From assembly GCF_014649535.1 (NCBI RefSeq), contig NZ_BMTF01000002.1:248001-312000 (forward strand): 64,000 nucleotides of DNA. The letters run 5' to 3'. Both the position numbers and the translations under genes were made by a program. This DNA comes from Streptomyces gelaticus (lineage in GTDB: Bacteria; Actinomycetota; Actinomycetes; Streptomycetales; Streptomycetaceae). Position 1 is the stretch's first letter, and each line of letters begins with the position of its first letter. Positions 43,969 to 53,663 of this stretch are shown here, piece by piece. The notes beneath the pieces were generated by a model that was given only the letters and a program-made list of their open reading frames with translations, was not told where the DNA came from and ran no database searches.

Positions 43969-44919
43969 TCAGCCGGTGGCTTCGCGCACCACGTCGGGGT
44001 TGTTGGTGATGATCCCGTCCACGCCGAGGCCTGCCACCTTCCGGGCGCTCGCCGCGTCGTTGACCGTCCAGGTGTTGACCCGGAGCTTCTTGCCGTGCGC
44101 GCCCTTCAGCGCGTGCACCGCGTTCACGTAGTCGGCCGAGATGGAGGTGTAGGAGGGGTTGATCTGGTCGGTGAAGGCCGCGTACGAGGGCAGGTCGGCC
44201 ACCGCGGGGGTGCCGAGGAAACCCGTCGTGATGTCCGGGCGCAGCTGGTGCACCTTCTTCACGCTGTCCGCTCCGAAGCTCTGGATGACGAGCCGGTTCT
44301 TCACATGAGCGCGGTCGAGCCACCCCTTCTGGCGCAGCACCCGCAGGGTCTCCTTCTCGATGCCCGGGTAGGTCTCGGGGCTCTTGATCTCCAGCAGCAG
44401 CTTCTGCCGGTTGCGCTCGACCCGGTCCAGATACTGCTCGAGCGTGGGCACCCGGGTCCCCGCGAACTGCGGGCCGAACCAGCTGCCCGCGTCCAGCCGG
44501 GCGATCTCCGCCGCCGTGAAGTCCTTGACCGCCCACGAGGTCCGGTCCGGGAAGACCTCCTCGACATCGGTGGTCCGCTTCAGATCGGTGTCGTGCACGA
44601 CCACCAGCACACCGTCCTTGGTGAACTGGACGTCGTTCTCCACCCAGTCGAAGCCGAGGGCATCGGCCTTGTCGACGGCGGCCAGGGTGTTCTCCGGCGC
44701 ATAGGCCGAAGCGCCCCGGTGGGCGAAGACGAGGGGGGCGGTCCGCTGCGCGTCCGTGGTCCGGGCGCTCACGGCACTGATGCCGGTGACCGCGGTCACG
44801 TGCCCGGTTCCGGCGGCGGCCCGGTCCGTGGTCCGTGTGTCGGTGGCCGACATCAGGAAGGCGCCGGTGCCCATCAGGGCGGCGGCGGCGAGCGCGGCGG
44901 TTGCGGTGCGTGCGTACAC
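43969..44919 (-). CDS. Secreted glycerophosphodiester phosphodiesterase
   Basis: 316 residues. A signal peptide (about 1-30) precedes a GDPD TIM barrel with FAHRGASAYAPENTLAAVDKA (catalytic His-Arg and metal-binding Glu), DWVENDVQFTKDGVLVVVHD and a closing VNTWTVNDAASARKVAGLGVDGIITNNPD. It should cleave glycerophosphodiesters to glycerol 3-phosphate and an alcohol outside the cell, supplying phosphate or carbon. The GTG at 44919 has AAGGAG at about 6 nt. It is divergent from the MHYT gene. No PHO box could be confirmed by eye. Confidence 0.92.
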   Translation of the reverse strand: MYARTATAALAAAALMGTGAFLMSATDTRTTDRAAAGTGHVTAVTGISAVSARTTDAQRTAPLVFAHRGASAYAPENTLAAVDKADALGFDWVENDVQFTKDGVLVVVHDTDLKRTTDVEEVFPDRTSWAVKDFTAAEIARLDAGSWFGPQFAGTRVPTLEQYLDRVERNRQKLLLEIKSPETYPGIEKETLRVLRQKGWLDRAHVKNRLVIQSFGADSVKKVHQLRPDITTGFLGTPAVADLPSYAAFTDQINPSYTSISADYVNAVHALKGAHGKKLRVNTWTVNDAASARKVAGLGVDGIITNNPDVVREATG

Positions 44920-45068
44920 GTGTACTCCTTGCGTCGGAAGGTGCGGACGGGCCGAGAGTGGCAGCCACGCCCCAACGGAGGACAGGCGAAGGATGGCCAC
45001 AACGTGAACGCGGCCGCCGATGCCGGGGCACGGGCCGAATTCCCGCTCGATAAAATGCAGTCCTTCTG

Positions 45069-45097
45069 TTTGTTTGCCGGGACTCGCGCCTTAGGGT
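45069..45097 (+). promoter_or_regulatory. Candidate promoter of the MHYT gene
   Basis: TTTGTT (45069-45074), a 17-bp spacer and TAGGGT (45092-45097), 38 nt before the ATG at 45136. The preceding 30 bases are unusually AT-rich for this genome. Confidence 0.45.
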
Positions 45098-45135
45098 CAC
45101 CCCGAAACCCGGGCTTCCGCGAAGGGCGTACGAGC

Positions 45136-46020
45136 ATGCAGGGCACGATCGACGGTTTCAGTTATGGAGCGGTGACGCCCGTCGCGGCCTTCCTCATGGC
45201 CTGCCTCGGCGCGGCGCTCGGACTGCGCTGCACGAACCGGTCGCTGCGGACCGAGCGCTCCTTCAAGGCCGGCTGGCTGGCCCTCGGTGCGACGTCCATC
45301 GGCTCCGGCATATGGACCATGCACTTCATCGCGATGCTGGGTTTCTCCGTCGACGGGATGACCATCGGCTACGACAAGCCGATCACCTTCGCCAGCCTCG
45401 CGGTCGCCATCGGCATGGTCGGCGTCGGCATCTTCATCGTCGGGTACCGCGGAGCCACCAGAATGGCCCTGGTGACGGGCGGCACCATCACCGGACTCGG
45501 TGTCGCCACCATGCACTACCTGGGCATGGCCGGAATGCGTTTCGAAGGGCAGTTCGAGTACGACACGATCACCGTGGCCCTCTCCGTCGTCATCGCCGTG
45601 GTGGCCGCCACCACGGCGCTCTGGGCGGCCGTCTCCGTCCATGGGTTCCTGCTCAGCCTCGGGGCCAGCGTCGTCATGGGCGTCGCGGTGAGCGGCATGC
45701 ACTACACGGGCATGGCCGCGCTCAGTGTCCATGTGCACCCCGGCGCCCACCCCGACGCCGCTGCGGCCGGCGCGGCGACCGCACCGCTCGTGCCGTTGCT
45801 GATCGGACCCGGCTGCTTCCTGATCCTCGCCGCGGTGGTCGTGATGTTCGATCCGCTGATGGTGATGGGCACCCCGGACTGGAACGACCCGAGGACCTCG
45901 GGGGCCGGCCGCCCGCCCGGGATACCGGCCCAGCGGCAGGTGCCGCGGTTCGGGACGCATGCCGACCCGGCCTCGTTCCACTCCCGGCCGCGCGACCCCG
46001 CGCCGCCGGGAGAATGGTGA
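45136..46020 (+). CDS. MHYT domain integral membrane protein
   Basis: 294 residues with seven membrane helices and three copies of the MHYT motif: MHFIAML (about 57), MHYLGMA (about 127) and MHYTGMA (about 190). The Met/His pairs near the outer membrane surface are proposed to bind copper and to sense oxygen, CO or NO in the family. No GGDEF, EAL or kinase domain is attached; the C-terminal 50 residues are a disordered cytoplasmic tail. How it signals is unknown. GAAGGG lies 7 nt before the ATG. Confidence 0.9.
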   Translation: MQGTIDGFSYGAVTPVAAFLMACLGAALGLRCTNRSLRTERSFKAGWLALGATSIGSGIWTMHFIAMLGFSVDGMTIGYDKPITFASLAVAIGMVGVGIFIVGYRGATRMALVTGGTITGLGVATMHYLGMAGMRFEGQFEYDTITVALSVVIAVVAATTALWAAVSVHGFLLSLGASVVMGVAVSGMHYTGMAALSVHVHPGAHPDAAAAGAATAPLVPLLIGPGCFLILAAVVVMFDPLMVMGTPDWNDPRTSGAGRPPGIPAQRQVPRFGTHADPASFHSRPRDPAPPGEW

Positions 46021-46053
46021 TCCCGGCCCGGCACATCGGCTGACCGCGCCCGG

Positions 46054-46076
46054 TTGTCAGTGGCGGGTCGTACGGT
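46054..46076 (+). promoter_or_regulatory. PafBC-type damage promoter of uvrB
   Basis: TTGTCAGTG (46054-46062), eight bases, TACGGT (46071-46076), a perfect match to TTGTCRGTG-N8-TAnnnT. The -10 ends 6 nt before the ATG at 46083, with no ribosome-binding site in between, as for a leaderless mRNA. Confidence 0.78.
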
Positions 46077-46082
46077 GGTTCC

Positions 46083-48203
46083 ATGCGGCCCGTTTCGAAG
46101 ATCGAACGTTCGGTGGCGCCTTTCGAGGTCGTCAGTCCCTACCAGCCCAGCGGCGACCAGCCCGCGGCCATCGCCGAGCTGGAGCGGCGCATCCGCGCCG
46201 ACGAGAAGGACGTCGTCCTGCTCGGAGCGACCGGCACCGGTAAGTCGGCGACCACCGCATGGATGATCGAGAAGCTGCAGCGCCCCACGCTCGTGATGGC
46301 GCCGAACAAGACGCTCGCCGCACAGCTCGCGAACGAGTTCCGCGAGCTGCTGCCCAACAACGCCGTCGAGTACTTCGTCTCGTACTACGACTACTACCAG
46401 CCCGAGGCGTACGTCCCCCAGTCGGACACCTACATCGAGAAGGACTCCTCCATCAACGAGGAGGTCGAGCGGCTGCGCCACTCCGCGACGAATTCGCTGC
46501 TCACCCGGCGCGATGTCGTCGTGGTCGCCTCCGTCTCCTGCATCTACGGCCTCGGTACACCCCAGGAGTACGTGGACCGGATGGTCCAGCTCAAGGTCGG
46601 TGACGAGATCGACCGGGACCAGCTGCTGCGCCGCTTCGTCGAGATCCAGTACACCCGCAACGACCTCGCGTTCACCCGGGGCACCTTCCGGGTCCGCGGT
46701 GACACCATCGAGATCTTCCCGGTCTACGAGGAGCTCGCCGTCCGCATCGAGATGTTCGGCGACGAGATCGAGGCGCTCTCCACCCTCCACCCGCTCACCG
46801 GCGAGGTGATGAGCGAGGACCAGTCCCTCCACGTCTTCCCCGCCAGCCACTACGTCGCGGGCCCCGAGCGCATGGAGAAGGCGGTCAACGGCATCGAGCA
46901 GGAGCTGGAGCAGCGCCTGGCCGAGCTGGAGAAGCAGGGCAAGATGCTGGAGGCCCAGCGACTGCGGATGCGCACCACGTACGACATCGAGATGCTCCGG
47001 CAGATCGGCACCTGCTCCGGCGTGGAGAACTACTCGATGCACTTCGACGGCCGCTCGCCCGGCACCGCCCCCAACACCCTCCTCGACTACTTCCCGGAGG
47101 ACTTCCTCCTCGTTCTCGACGAGTCGCACGTCACCGTGCCGCAGATCGGTGCGATGTACGAGGGCGACGCCTCCCGCAAGCGCACCCTCGTCGACCACGG
47201 CTTCCGGCTCCCCTCCGCGCTCGACAACCGCCCGCTGAAGTGGGAGGAGTTCCTGAGCCGGATCAACCAGACCGTCTACCTCTCCGCCACCCCCGGGAAG
47301 TACGAGCTGTCCCGGGGCGACGGCTTCGTGGAGCAGATCATCCGGCCCACCGGCCTCGTCGACCCGGAGGTGGTCGTCAAGCCCACCGAGGGCCAGATCG
47401 ACGACCTGGTGCACGAGATCCGCACACGCGCCGAGAAGGACGAGCGGGTCCTGGTCACCACCCTCACCAAGAAGATGGCCGAGGATCTCACCGACTACTT
47501 CCTGGAGCTCGGCATCCAGGTCCGCTATCTGCACAGCGACGTCGACACGCTGCGCCGCATCGAGCTGCTGCGCGAGCTGCGCTCCGGCGAGTACGACGTA
47601 CTGGTCGGCATCAACCTCCTGCGTGAGGGCCTCGACCTGCCCGAGGTGTCGCTCGTCGCGATCCTCGACGCGGACAAGCAGGGCTTCCTGCGCTCGGGGA
47701 CGTCCCTGATCCAGACCATCGGCCGCGCCGCCCGGAACGTCTCGGGACAGGTCCATATGTACGCGGACAAGATCACCCCGGCGATGGAGCAGGCCATCGA
47801 CGAGACCAACCGCCGCCGCGAGAAGCAGATCGCCTACAACACCGAGCGCGGTCTCGACCCGCAGCCACTGCGGAAGAAGATCAACGACATCGTCGCGACG
47901 ATCGCCCGCGAGGAGGTCGACACCGAGCAACTGCTCGGCACCGGTTACCGCCAGGCGAAGGGCGCCAAGGCTCCCGTGCCCGCGCTGGGTATCAAGCCGG
48001 CCGCCTCCAAGAAGGCAAAGGGCGGCGGCGAAGCGGTCACCGACCGGCCCGCCACCGAACTCGCCGGAATCATCGAGGAGATGACCGACCGGATGCGGGC
48101 GGCCGCCGCGGACCTCCAGTTCGAGGTGGCGGCGCGACTGCGTGACGAGGTCGGGGAGTTGAAGAAGGAGCTGCGCCAGATGCGCGAAGCGGGGCTCGCC
48201 TGA
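46083..48203 (+). CDS. uvrB: Excinuclease ABC subunit B
   Basis: 706 residues. UvrB is the damage-verifying helicase of nucleotide excision repair, loaded by UvrA and joined by UvrC. Visible: Walker [14 protein letters not shown] at about 49-61, the beta-hairpin region [20 protein letters not shown] at about 100-119, motif II DESH, the ATPGKYE and [13 protein letters not shown] blocks of the helicase C-terminal lobe, and a final UVR domain (about 660-700) that binds UvrC. All uvr genes needed for incision are in this window. The gene follows a perfect PafBC-type promoter. Confidence 0.98.
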   Translation: MRPVSKIERSVAPFEVVSPYQPSGDQPAAIAELERRIRADEKDVVLLGATGTGKSATTAWMIEKLQRPTLVMAPNKTLAAQLANEFRELLPNNAVEYFVSYYDYYQPEAYVPQSDTYIEKDSSINEEVERLRHSATNSLLTRRDVVVVASVSCIYGLGTPQEYVDRMVQLKVGDEIDRDQLLRRFVEIQYTRNDLAFTRGTFRVRGDTIEIFPVYEELAVRIEMFGDEIEALSTLHPLTGEVMSEDQSLHVFPASHYVAGPERMEKAVNGIEQELEQRLAELEKQGKMLEAQRLRMRTTYDIEMLRQIGTCSGVENYSMHFDGRSPGTAPNTLLDYFPEDFLLVLDESHVTVPQIGAMYEGDASRKRTLVDHGFRLPSALDNRPLKWEEFLSRINQTVYLSATPGKYELSRGDGFVEQIIRPTGLVDPEVVVKPTEGQIDDLVHEIRTRAEKDERVLVTTLTKKMAEDLTDYFLELGIQVRYLHSDVDTLRRIELLRELRSGEYDVLVGINLLREGLDLPEVSLVAILDADKQGFLRSGTSLIQTIGRAARNVSGQVHMYADKITPAMEQAIDETNRRREKQIAYNTERGLDPQPLRKKINDIVATIAREEVDTEQLLGTGYRQAKGAKAPVPALGIKPAASKKAKGGGEAVTDRPATELAGIIEEMTDRMRAAAADLQFEVAARLRDEVGELKKELRQMREAGLA

Positions 48204-48335
48204 GCCCCGTCGCATCGAGTGTGTTGCAGGACCGACACAAATCGGCCCCGAGCGGCCGCGCCACCGGCGCGACTGCGTAGGGTTCTGGGAAACCGCGCAC
48301 GGATGGTTGCGGGGAAAGCGGAGAGGGGACAGCGC

Positions 48336-48914
48336 GTGACGGTCAATATGACCAAGGGTCAGGCCATCAGTCTGCAGAAGAGCGATGGGGGGACCCTGAC
48401 CGCGGTGCGGATGGGGCTCGGCTGGCAGGCCGCACCGCGCCGGGGTCTGTTCGGTTCACGTACACGGGAGATCGACCTCGACGCATCGGCGGTGCTCTTC
48501 GCCGACAAGCAGCCGGTCGACGTGGTCTTCTTCCGCCACCTCGTCAGTGACGACGGCTCGGTCAAGCACACCGGGGACAACCTGGTCGGCGGCGCCGGTT
48601 CCGGTGGCGACGACGAGGCGATCCTCGTCGACCTGCAGCGGGTGCCGGTCCACATCGACCAGATCGTCTTCACGGTGAACTCCTTCACCGGCCAGACGTT
48701 CCAGGAGGTGCAGAACGCCTTCTGCCGCATCGTCGACGAGACCAACGGCCAGGAGCTCGCCCGCTACACGCTGAACGGCGGCGGGCAGTACACCGCCCAG
48801 ATCATGGCGAAGGTGCACCGCTCGGGGAACGGGTGGCAGATGACGGCCCTCGGCAACCCGGCCAACGGCCGCACCTTCCAGGACCTGATGCCGGCGATCC
48901 TGCCGCACCTGTAA
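48336..48914 (+). CDS. TerD family protein
   Basis: 192 residues of the TerD/CABP1 calcium-binding fold: GQAISLQKSDGGTLTAVRMGLGW, IDLDASAVLFADKQPVDVVFF, HTGDNLVGGAGSGGDDEAILVDL and VNSFTGQTFQEVQNAFCRI. The acidic loop DNxxGxGxGDDE is the family's Ca2+ site. TerD proteins belong to ter stress systems linked to tellurite resistance, and in Streptomyces to development and calcium response. The GTG at 48336 has GAGAGGGG at about 8 nt; an ATG at 48348 is possible. A TAGGGT at 48278-48283 may be the -10. Confidence 0.92.
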   Translation: MTVNMTKGQAISLQKSDGGTLTAVRMGLGWQAAPRRGLFGSRTREIDLDASAVLFADKQPVDVVFFRHLVSDDGSVKHTGDNLVGGAGSGGDDEAILVDLQRVPVHIDQIVFTVNSFTGQTFQEVQNAFCRIVDETNGQELARYTLNGGGQYTAQIMAKVHRSGNGWQMTALGNPANGRTFQDLMPAILPHL

Positions 48915-48929
48915 GCAGGGCCCGACCGG

Positions 48930-48959
48930 GGAGGGTGCCGAGGGTCCTCGGCACCCTCC
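48930..48959 (+). terminator. Terminator after the terD-like gene
   Basis: GGAGGGTGCCGAG pairs with CTCGGCACCCTCC around a tight GGTC loop, 16 nt after the stop. The following TerD-fusion gene starts 119 nt downstream and probably has its own promoter or depends on readthrough. Confidence 0.75.
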
Positions 48960-49077
48960 GATCCGGTACACATCGGTTACCCGCAGCTCCCGGAGGCATC
49001 GGCCGCCGGGAGCTGCACCACATGACGCCGCACCGCACGCGGCGCGCCACGCAGTGACTCGTCGAGGGGACAGGGCA

Positions 49078-51012
49078 ATGACGGCCGAGCTGGTCCGGGG
49101 GCAGAACCACACCTTGCCCCATACCCGTCTGGAGATCCGGGTATCGGCCGGCACGCCCGTCGTGGCCGGCGCCACGCTCGGCGACGAGCACGGCACAGTG
49201 CACGGCACCGAGTGGATCGCCCACCCGGGGTCGCCTCAGCTCCCCGGGCTCGAAGTATCCAGACAGGCCGCGGCCGACCACCGGCTCGCCGTGGACCTCG
49301 ACGCCCTGCCCGCCCCGGTGCACCGGGTCACCGTGCTGCTGGCCCTGCCGACGGGAGTCGGCGGCCCGGTACGGTTCGGCGCGGTCGCCTCCCCGTTCGT
49401 CGCCGTCACCGCGCTCGACGGCACCGAGATCGCCACCTTCACCCTCACCGGCCTGGACACCGAATCCGCGGTCGCGGCCCTGGAGCTCTACCGCCGCCAG
49501 GGCGCCTGGAAGGTGCGCGCCGTCGGCCAGGGCTACGCGGGCGGCCTCGCCGCCATGCTCGCCGACCAGGGGCTGCCCCGGGCCCCCGAGCTGGCCCACA
49601 CGATCCAGGACGCGGTCACCCGGGCGATGGCCCGCTCGGTCACCCCGCCCCCGCCCCGCACCCCGGACGCCGGCCGGGCAGGATCCGGCGCCGGCCCCGT
49701 ATCGCCGCCGGACGGCCGCAGGCCCGCCGCCCAGCCGTCCGAACCGCTCACGGGGCCCGTCACCCCGCCGCCCGCCGCCCCGACGGGCGGACCCATCAAC
49801 TACGCGCACCCGCGCCGCCAGGCCGCCGCACCCCCGCCGCCCCCGCCCACCGCGCCGCCCACCGAGCCGGGCCGCCCCGCACAACCCGTCGCCGGGAACG
49901 CGACCGGCTGGTCCATGGACGAGCGCCTCTACAACCAGATCTGGGGCATGTTCGAGGACCTCGCCCGCACCACCGCCGCCTACCGCAGCGCCGTCGAATT
50001 CGCCGAGTCCCGCATGGAGCAGGAGCTCGACCGCACGCTGTCCGACCCGCGCAGCCGGATCGGCGGCGCGGGGGACCGGGCCCGCGAGGAGGCCCGTGCC
50101 AAGCGCGACGAGCTGACCGCCCGGGCCCGTGAGGCCCTCGACCGCGACCTCGCCCAGCTCGCCGCCGAGGCCGCCGTGGTGGAGCCCGCGCTGCCCGCCC
50201 CGTTCGCGGGCTGGGACAACCCCGTCTGGCACGCCTACCGCGTCCCCATGGAGATCCCCATGGCGCTGCGCATCGGCGACCTTCACCTGCCGGAGAATCC
50301 CGGCCTGCACATCCCGCTGCTGGTCCGGCTGCCGCTGGAGCGCGGCATCTGGATCGACAGCGGCCGCACGGCGTCCGAGGCCGCGGCCATGACGGACGGC
50401 GCCCGGCTGCGCGGCCTCGCCATGGAGAGCGCGGTCGCGCACGCGGCCCGGCTGCTGGCCGTCTACCCGGCCGACGAGTTCTCGGTCCATGTCATCGACC
50501 CTGCGGGCTCGGCGGCCGGAGCGCTCGCCCCCCTGGTGCGGTCCGGGGTGCTCGCCGGGCCGCCCGCCTCCGGAGCAGGAGGCGTGGCCACGGTCCTCGC
50601 CCATCTCACCCGGCGCGTCGATCTGGTCCAGATGGCGATCCGGGCCGGCGCCGCCGACTCCCTTCCGCCGGACGTGGACACGGGCGAGCAGCTGCTGATC
50701 GTCAACGACTTCCCGCACGGATTCGACGACCGGGCCGTCACCCAGCTGCGCTACCTGGCCGACGAGGGGCCCTCGGTCGGTGTCCATCTGCTGATGGTCG
50801 CGGACCGGGAGGACGCCGGCGCGTACGGGCCGGTGCTCGACCCGCTGTGGCGTTCGCTGCTCCGGCTCACCCCGGTCGCCGACGACCACCTGTCCGATCC
50901 CTGGGTGGGCCACGCCTGGACGTACGAGCCGCCGCGGATGCCGCCGGGCAGCCGGGTCCTGGAACAGGTCCTCGCCCAGGTGGCCGCCGCCCGACGCCCC
51001 CGGCGCTTCTGA
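49078..51012 (+). CDS. TerD-domain protein with FtsK-like C-terminal region
   Basis: 644 residues in three parts: a TerD-like beta-sandwich (about 1-165; VTVLLALPTGVGGPVRFGAV, IATFTLTGLDTESAVAALELYRR), a Pro-rich linker (about 180-280), and a C-terminal region (about 285-644) with a coiled-coil stretch and a RecA/FtsK-like fold (LHIPLLVRLPLERGIWIDSG, LLIVNDFPHGFDDRAV). I see no intact Walker A, so the ATPase domain is probably inactive or highly divergent. It follows a classical terD and precedes terC, as in the membrane-linked ter systems described from comparative genomics. The ATG at 49078 has AGGG close by; a GTG at 49054 is an alternative. Confidence 0.78.
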   Translation: MTAELVRGQNHTLPHTRLEIRVSAGTPVVAGATLGDEHGTVHGTEWIAHPGSPQLPGLEVSRQAAADHRLAVDLDALPAPVHRVTVLLALPTGVGGPVRFGAVASPFVAVTALDGTEIATFTLTGLDTESAVAALELYRRQGAWKVRAVGQGYAGGLAAMLADQGLPRAPELAHTIQDAVTRAMARSVTPPPPRTPDAGRAGSGAGPVSPPDGRRPAAQPSEPLTGPVTPPPAAPTGGPINYAHPRRQAAAPPPPPPTAPPTEPGRPAQPVAGNATGWSMDERLYNQIWGMFEDLARTTAAYRSAVEFAESRMEQELDRTLSDPRSRIGGAGDRAREEARAKRDELTARAREALDRDLAQLAAEAAVVEPALPAPFAGWDNPVWHAYRVPMEIPMALRIGDLHLPENPGLHIPLLVRLPLERGIWIDSGRTASEAAAMTDGARLRGLAMESAVAHAARLLAVYPADEFSVHVIDPAGSAAGALAPLVRSGVLAGPPASGAGGVATVLAHLTRRVDLVQMAIRAGAADSLPPDVDTGEQLLIVNDFPHGFDDRAVTQLRYLADEGPSVGVHLLMVADREDAGAYGPVLDPLWRSLLRLTPVADDHLSDPWVGHAWTYEPPRMPPGSRVLEQVLAQVAAARRPRRF

Positions 51013-51166
51013 ACCCCGGCGTACCGGCACCGACTCGGCCGGGTGGCCGGCCCGCATGTGGGCCCGCCACCCGGCATCGCTTTTCACGCCACTCCCACCA
51101 GCGCTTTTGAATGATCTTTACCCTCTTCTTTACCTTTCCTTGGTGTTTCCTGTACTGTTCTTCGGG

Positions 51167-51319
51167 CGGAGGGGAGTACTCCCGTACGCGGTGTTCCCGT
51201 CAATACGGACCGTGACCGGTCCCGGGGCGCCGGCCCGTGGCGTGCAGCCCGTGCGCCCGGGTGGAAGAGACCTCCGGCAGCGACGACGCTGATCAGTAGC
51301 CGTAGCGAACTGCCGGAGG
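51167..51319 (+). promoter_or_regulatory. yybP-ykoY (Mn2+) riboswitch upstream of terC
   Basis: The leader has the family's conserved parts in order: CGGAGGGGAGTA at the 5' side, GCGGTG, and GGTGGAAGAGACCTCCG at the 3' side. P1 is CGGAGG (51167-51172) with CCTCCG (51271-51276). CCTCCGGCAG (51271-51280) is the exact complement of CTGCCGGAGG (51310-51319), which contains the terC ribosome-binding site. P1 and the sequestering helix therefore exclude each other: ligand binding would free the site and switch terC on. A candidate promoter (TTTACC-N18-TACTGT, -10 at 51153-51158) lies just upstream. Confidence 0.82.
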
Positions 51320-51323
51320 CGCA

Positions 51324-52328
51324 GTGGACGTTTCATGGACCCTCTGGGTGCTGACCATTCTTGGTCTGTCAGCCCTTATCGCCGTCGACTTCTTCATCGG
51401 GCGCAAGCCCCATGACGTGACGACCAAGGAAGCCGGAATCTGGACGATCGTCTGGATCGCGCTGGCCGTCCTCTTCGGGCTCGGCCTGCTGCTCTTCGGC
51501 GAGAGCCAGGCCGCGGGCGAGTTCTTCGCCGGCTTCATCACCGAGAAGTCGCTCAGTGTCGACAACCTCTTCGTCTTCGTCCTCATCATGGCGAAGTTCT
51601 CGGTCCCCTCACACCTCCAGCAGCGGGTGCTGCTGTTCGGTGTGCTGATCGCGCTGGTGTTGCGGGCGGTCTTCATCGCCGCCGGTGCCGCCGTGATCGC
51701 CAACTTCTCGTGGGTCTTCTACATCTTCGGCGCATTCCTGATCTACACCGCCTGGAAGCTCATCCAGGAGGCGCGGGCCGACGAGGAAGAGTCGGAGTTC
51801 GAGGAGAACCGCCTGCTCAAGACGATCGAGCGCCGCTTCGGGGTGGCCGACCGCTACCACGGCACCAAGCTCTTCATCCGGAACAACGGCAAGCGCGTCC
51901 TGACGCCACTGATGGTCGTCATGCTCGCCATCGGCACCACCGACGTGCTGTTCGCCCTGGACTCCATCCCCGCGATCTTCGGTCTGACCCAGGACCCGTA
52001 CATCGTCTTCACCGCCAACGCCTTCGCCCTGATGGGGCTGCGACAGCTGTACTTCCTGATCGGCGGGCTGCTGAAGAAGCTGGTCCACCTCAGCTACGGG
52101 CTCTCGGTCATCCTCGGCTTCATCGGGGTGAAGCTGGTGCTGCACGCACTGCACGAGTCGGGGGTGCACGTCCCCGAGATCTCCATCCCGGTCTCGCTCG
52201 GCGTCATCTGCGGCGTGCTGGTGATCACCACGATCACCAGTCTCATGGCCAACAAGAAGCAGGCCCGGGCGGAGTCTGCCGAGGACGCCGACGAGACCGC
52301 CGGCAAGGGCGCAGGCACAGCCGTCTGA
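51324..52328 (+). CDS. TerC/Alx family membrane protein, probable Mn2+ exporter
   Basis: 334 residues with about eight or nine membrane helices. Family motifs with membrane-embedded acidic residues are present: ALIAVDFFIGRKPHD (about 17), TEKSLSVDNLFVFVLIM (about 73), and AIGTTDVLFALDSIPAIFG (about 207). A basic cytoplasmic loop lies near residues 155-195. TerC/Alx proteins export Mn2+ or load it into exported enzymes and respond to tellurite or pH stress in other bacteria. The GTG start lies 4 nt after GGAGG, which is held in a riboswitch expression platform. A long terminator follows. Confidence 0.93.
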   Translation: MDVSWTLWVLTILGLSALIAVDFFIGRKPHDVTTKEAGIWTIVWIALAVLFGLGLLLFGESQAAGEFFAGFITEKSLSVDNLFVFVLIMAKFSVPSHLQQRVLLFGVLIALVLRAVFIAAGAAVIANFSWVFYIFGAFLIYTAWKLIQEARADEEESEFEENRLLKTIERRFGVADRYHGTKLFIRNNGKRVLTPLMVVMLAIGTTDVLFALDSIPAIFGLTQDPYIVFTANAFALMGLRQLYFLIGGLLKKLVHLSYGLSVILGFIGVKLVLHALHESGVHVPEISIPVSLGVICGVLVITTITSLMANKKQARAESAEDADETAGKGAGTAV

Positions 52329-52347
52329 CCGGCGGGCGGGAAACGGA

Positions 52348-52392
52348 CACCGGCCGGGGCGGGCGACGCATCGTCGCCCGCCCCGGCCGGTG
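52348..52392 (+). terminator. terC terminator
   Basis: A perfect 21-bp inverted repeat (CACCGGCCGGGGCGGGCGAC plus G, and its complement) with a 3-base centre (CAT), 20 nt after the terC stop. The integrase remnant begins at its right edge, which marks the left boundary of the recombination island. Confidence 0.9.
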
Positions 52393-52986
52393 CCCAGCTC
52401 AGGCGCTCTCGCCGGGAAGCGGAACGCCGCCCTCGCATTGGTCGGCTTCGCCACGGCGGCCCGCGTCTCCGAGCTGGCCGCGCTGGACCTCGCCGCCGTC
52501 GTGGAGACGGAGCACGGCTACGACGTGACCGTGTACCGGAAAAGAGTGCGCAAGCACACCACGAACGCCGTCCTGTACGGCACCGACCCGGCCACCTGCC
52601 CCGTCCGCGCGCTGCGCACCTACCTCGCCGCCCTCGCGGCCGCCGGACGCACCGAGGGCCCTGTGTTCCTCCGCGTCGACCGGTGGGACCGCCTGGCCCC
52701 GCCCATGACCCGGGGCGGCCGCATCATCGGGGACCCGGCCGGGCGGATGACGGCGGAGGCCGCCGCCGAAGCGATCGAGCGCCTGGCCGTCGCCGCCGGC
52801 CTTTCCGGCGACTGGTCCGGGCACTCCCTGCGCCGCGGCTTCGCCACCGCAGCCCGAGCCGCCGGACACGACCCGCTGGAGATCGCCCGCGCGGGCGGAT
52901 GGGTCGACGGCTCCCGCGTCCTCGCTCGGTACATGGACGACGTCGACCGCGTGAAGAACTCCCCCCTGGTCGGCATCGGCCTGTGA
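52390..52986 (+). pseudogene. Tyrosine recombinase (integrase), N-terminus missing
   Basis: 198 residues covering only the catalytic domain. Catalytic residues are present: Arg in FATAARVSELAAL, His-x-x-Arg in GHSLRRGFATAARAAG, Trp in the second His position (GGWVDGSRV) and Tyr in LARYMDDVD. The usual 120-200-residue N-terminal core-binding domain is absent, and the homology begins (GKRNAALALVGF) about 30 bases after the terC terminator. The active site may be intact, but DNA binding should be lost. No tRNA attachment site is visible nearby. Confidence 0.78.
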
Positions 52987-53177
52987 GGGGGCACATGCCC
53001 GGCATCCGCGAGTTCGCCGACGCAGGCACACGGAGTCCGCGGTGAACCCGATCGCCGACGCGCGAACGGACCCGTGAAGGTAACCACGGAAGCCGGACCC
53101 CATGGACCGGCCCTCGTCGCCGACTGCCACTGTGCGCCGTCTCTCGTCGGCGGGCCGGGGGCCGCCGTGCACGGAGG

Positions 53178-53405
53178 TCATTGCGGGCCGGTCAGGGCGC
53201 CGATCGACGCGGGCTGGTCGACCACGACGAGCACGGTCCCGTGCTTGGCCTGGAGCTTGGCGAACACCTCGCGCAGTTTCGGTTCGCTGTTGGGCAGGCG
53301 CTTGTCGAACGCCTTCTTGCCGGCCGGGGTGACGGCGGTGGCGTGGTGTTCGCCCTTGCCGACGTTCAAACCGAGGTAGACGTCGATGTCACCGGTGTCG
53401 ATCAC
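53178..53405 (-). mobile_element. IS110-family transposase fragment
   Basis: 75 residues matching the start of IS110-type (DEDD) transposases: DVYLGLNVGKGEHHATAVTP with the first catalytic Asp, then KLREVFAKLQAKHGTVLVVVDQPASIGAL with the next acidic residue. A full protein is about 350-400 residues; this one stops at GPQ soon after. No inverted repeats could be identified. It is a remnant of a larger insertion. The bases from 52987 to 53177 and 53406 to 53663 hold nothing else that I recognise. Confidence 0.8.
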
Positions 53406-53663
53406 GTGCGTCCTTCAGTCGTGCCCACCCGGCCGTCCGTCGGCACCGATCGCCACATCCACATTACGAAGAGCCTCCCGGAGGAGTCGGTGGTCATGCC
53501 CCTAATCAGCGGTCTGTCAGTGCCTCCGGGACCGGTGACACCACCCCCCGGGCCATACGTTCAACAGGGGGGAGCAGTCATGCCGATCCCGGAGGCCGGG
53601 AGCCCCATTGCGGGACCACGAAAAAGGTAATGGGGGGCACACGGGCGCACCGAGGGGATCAAT

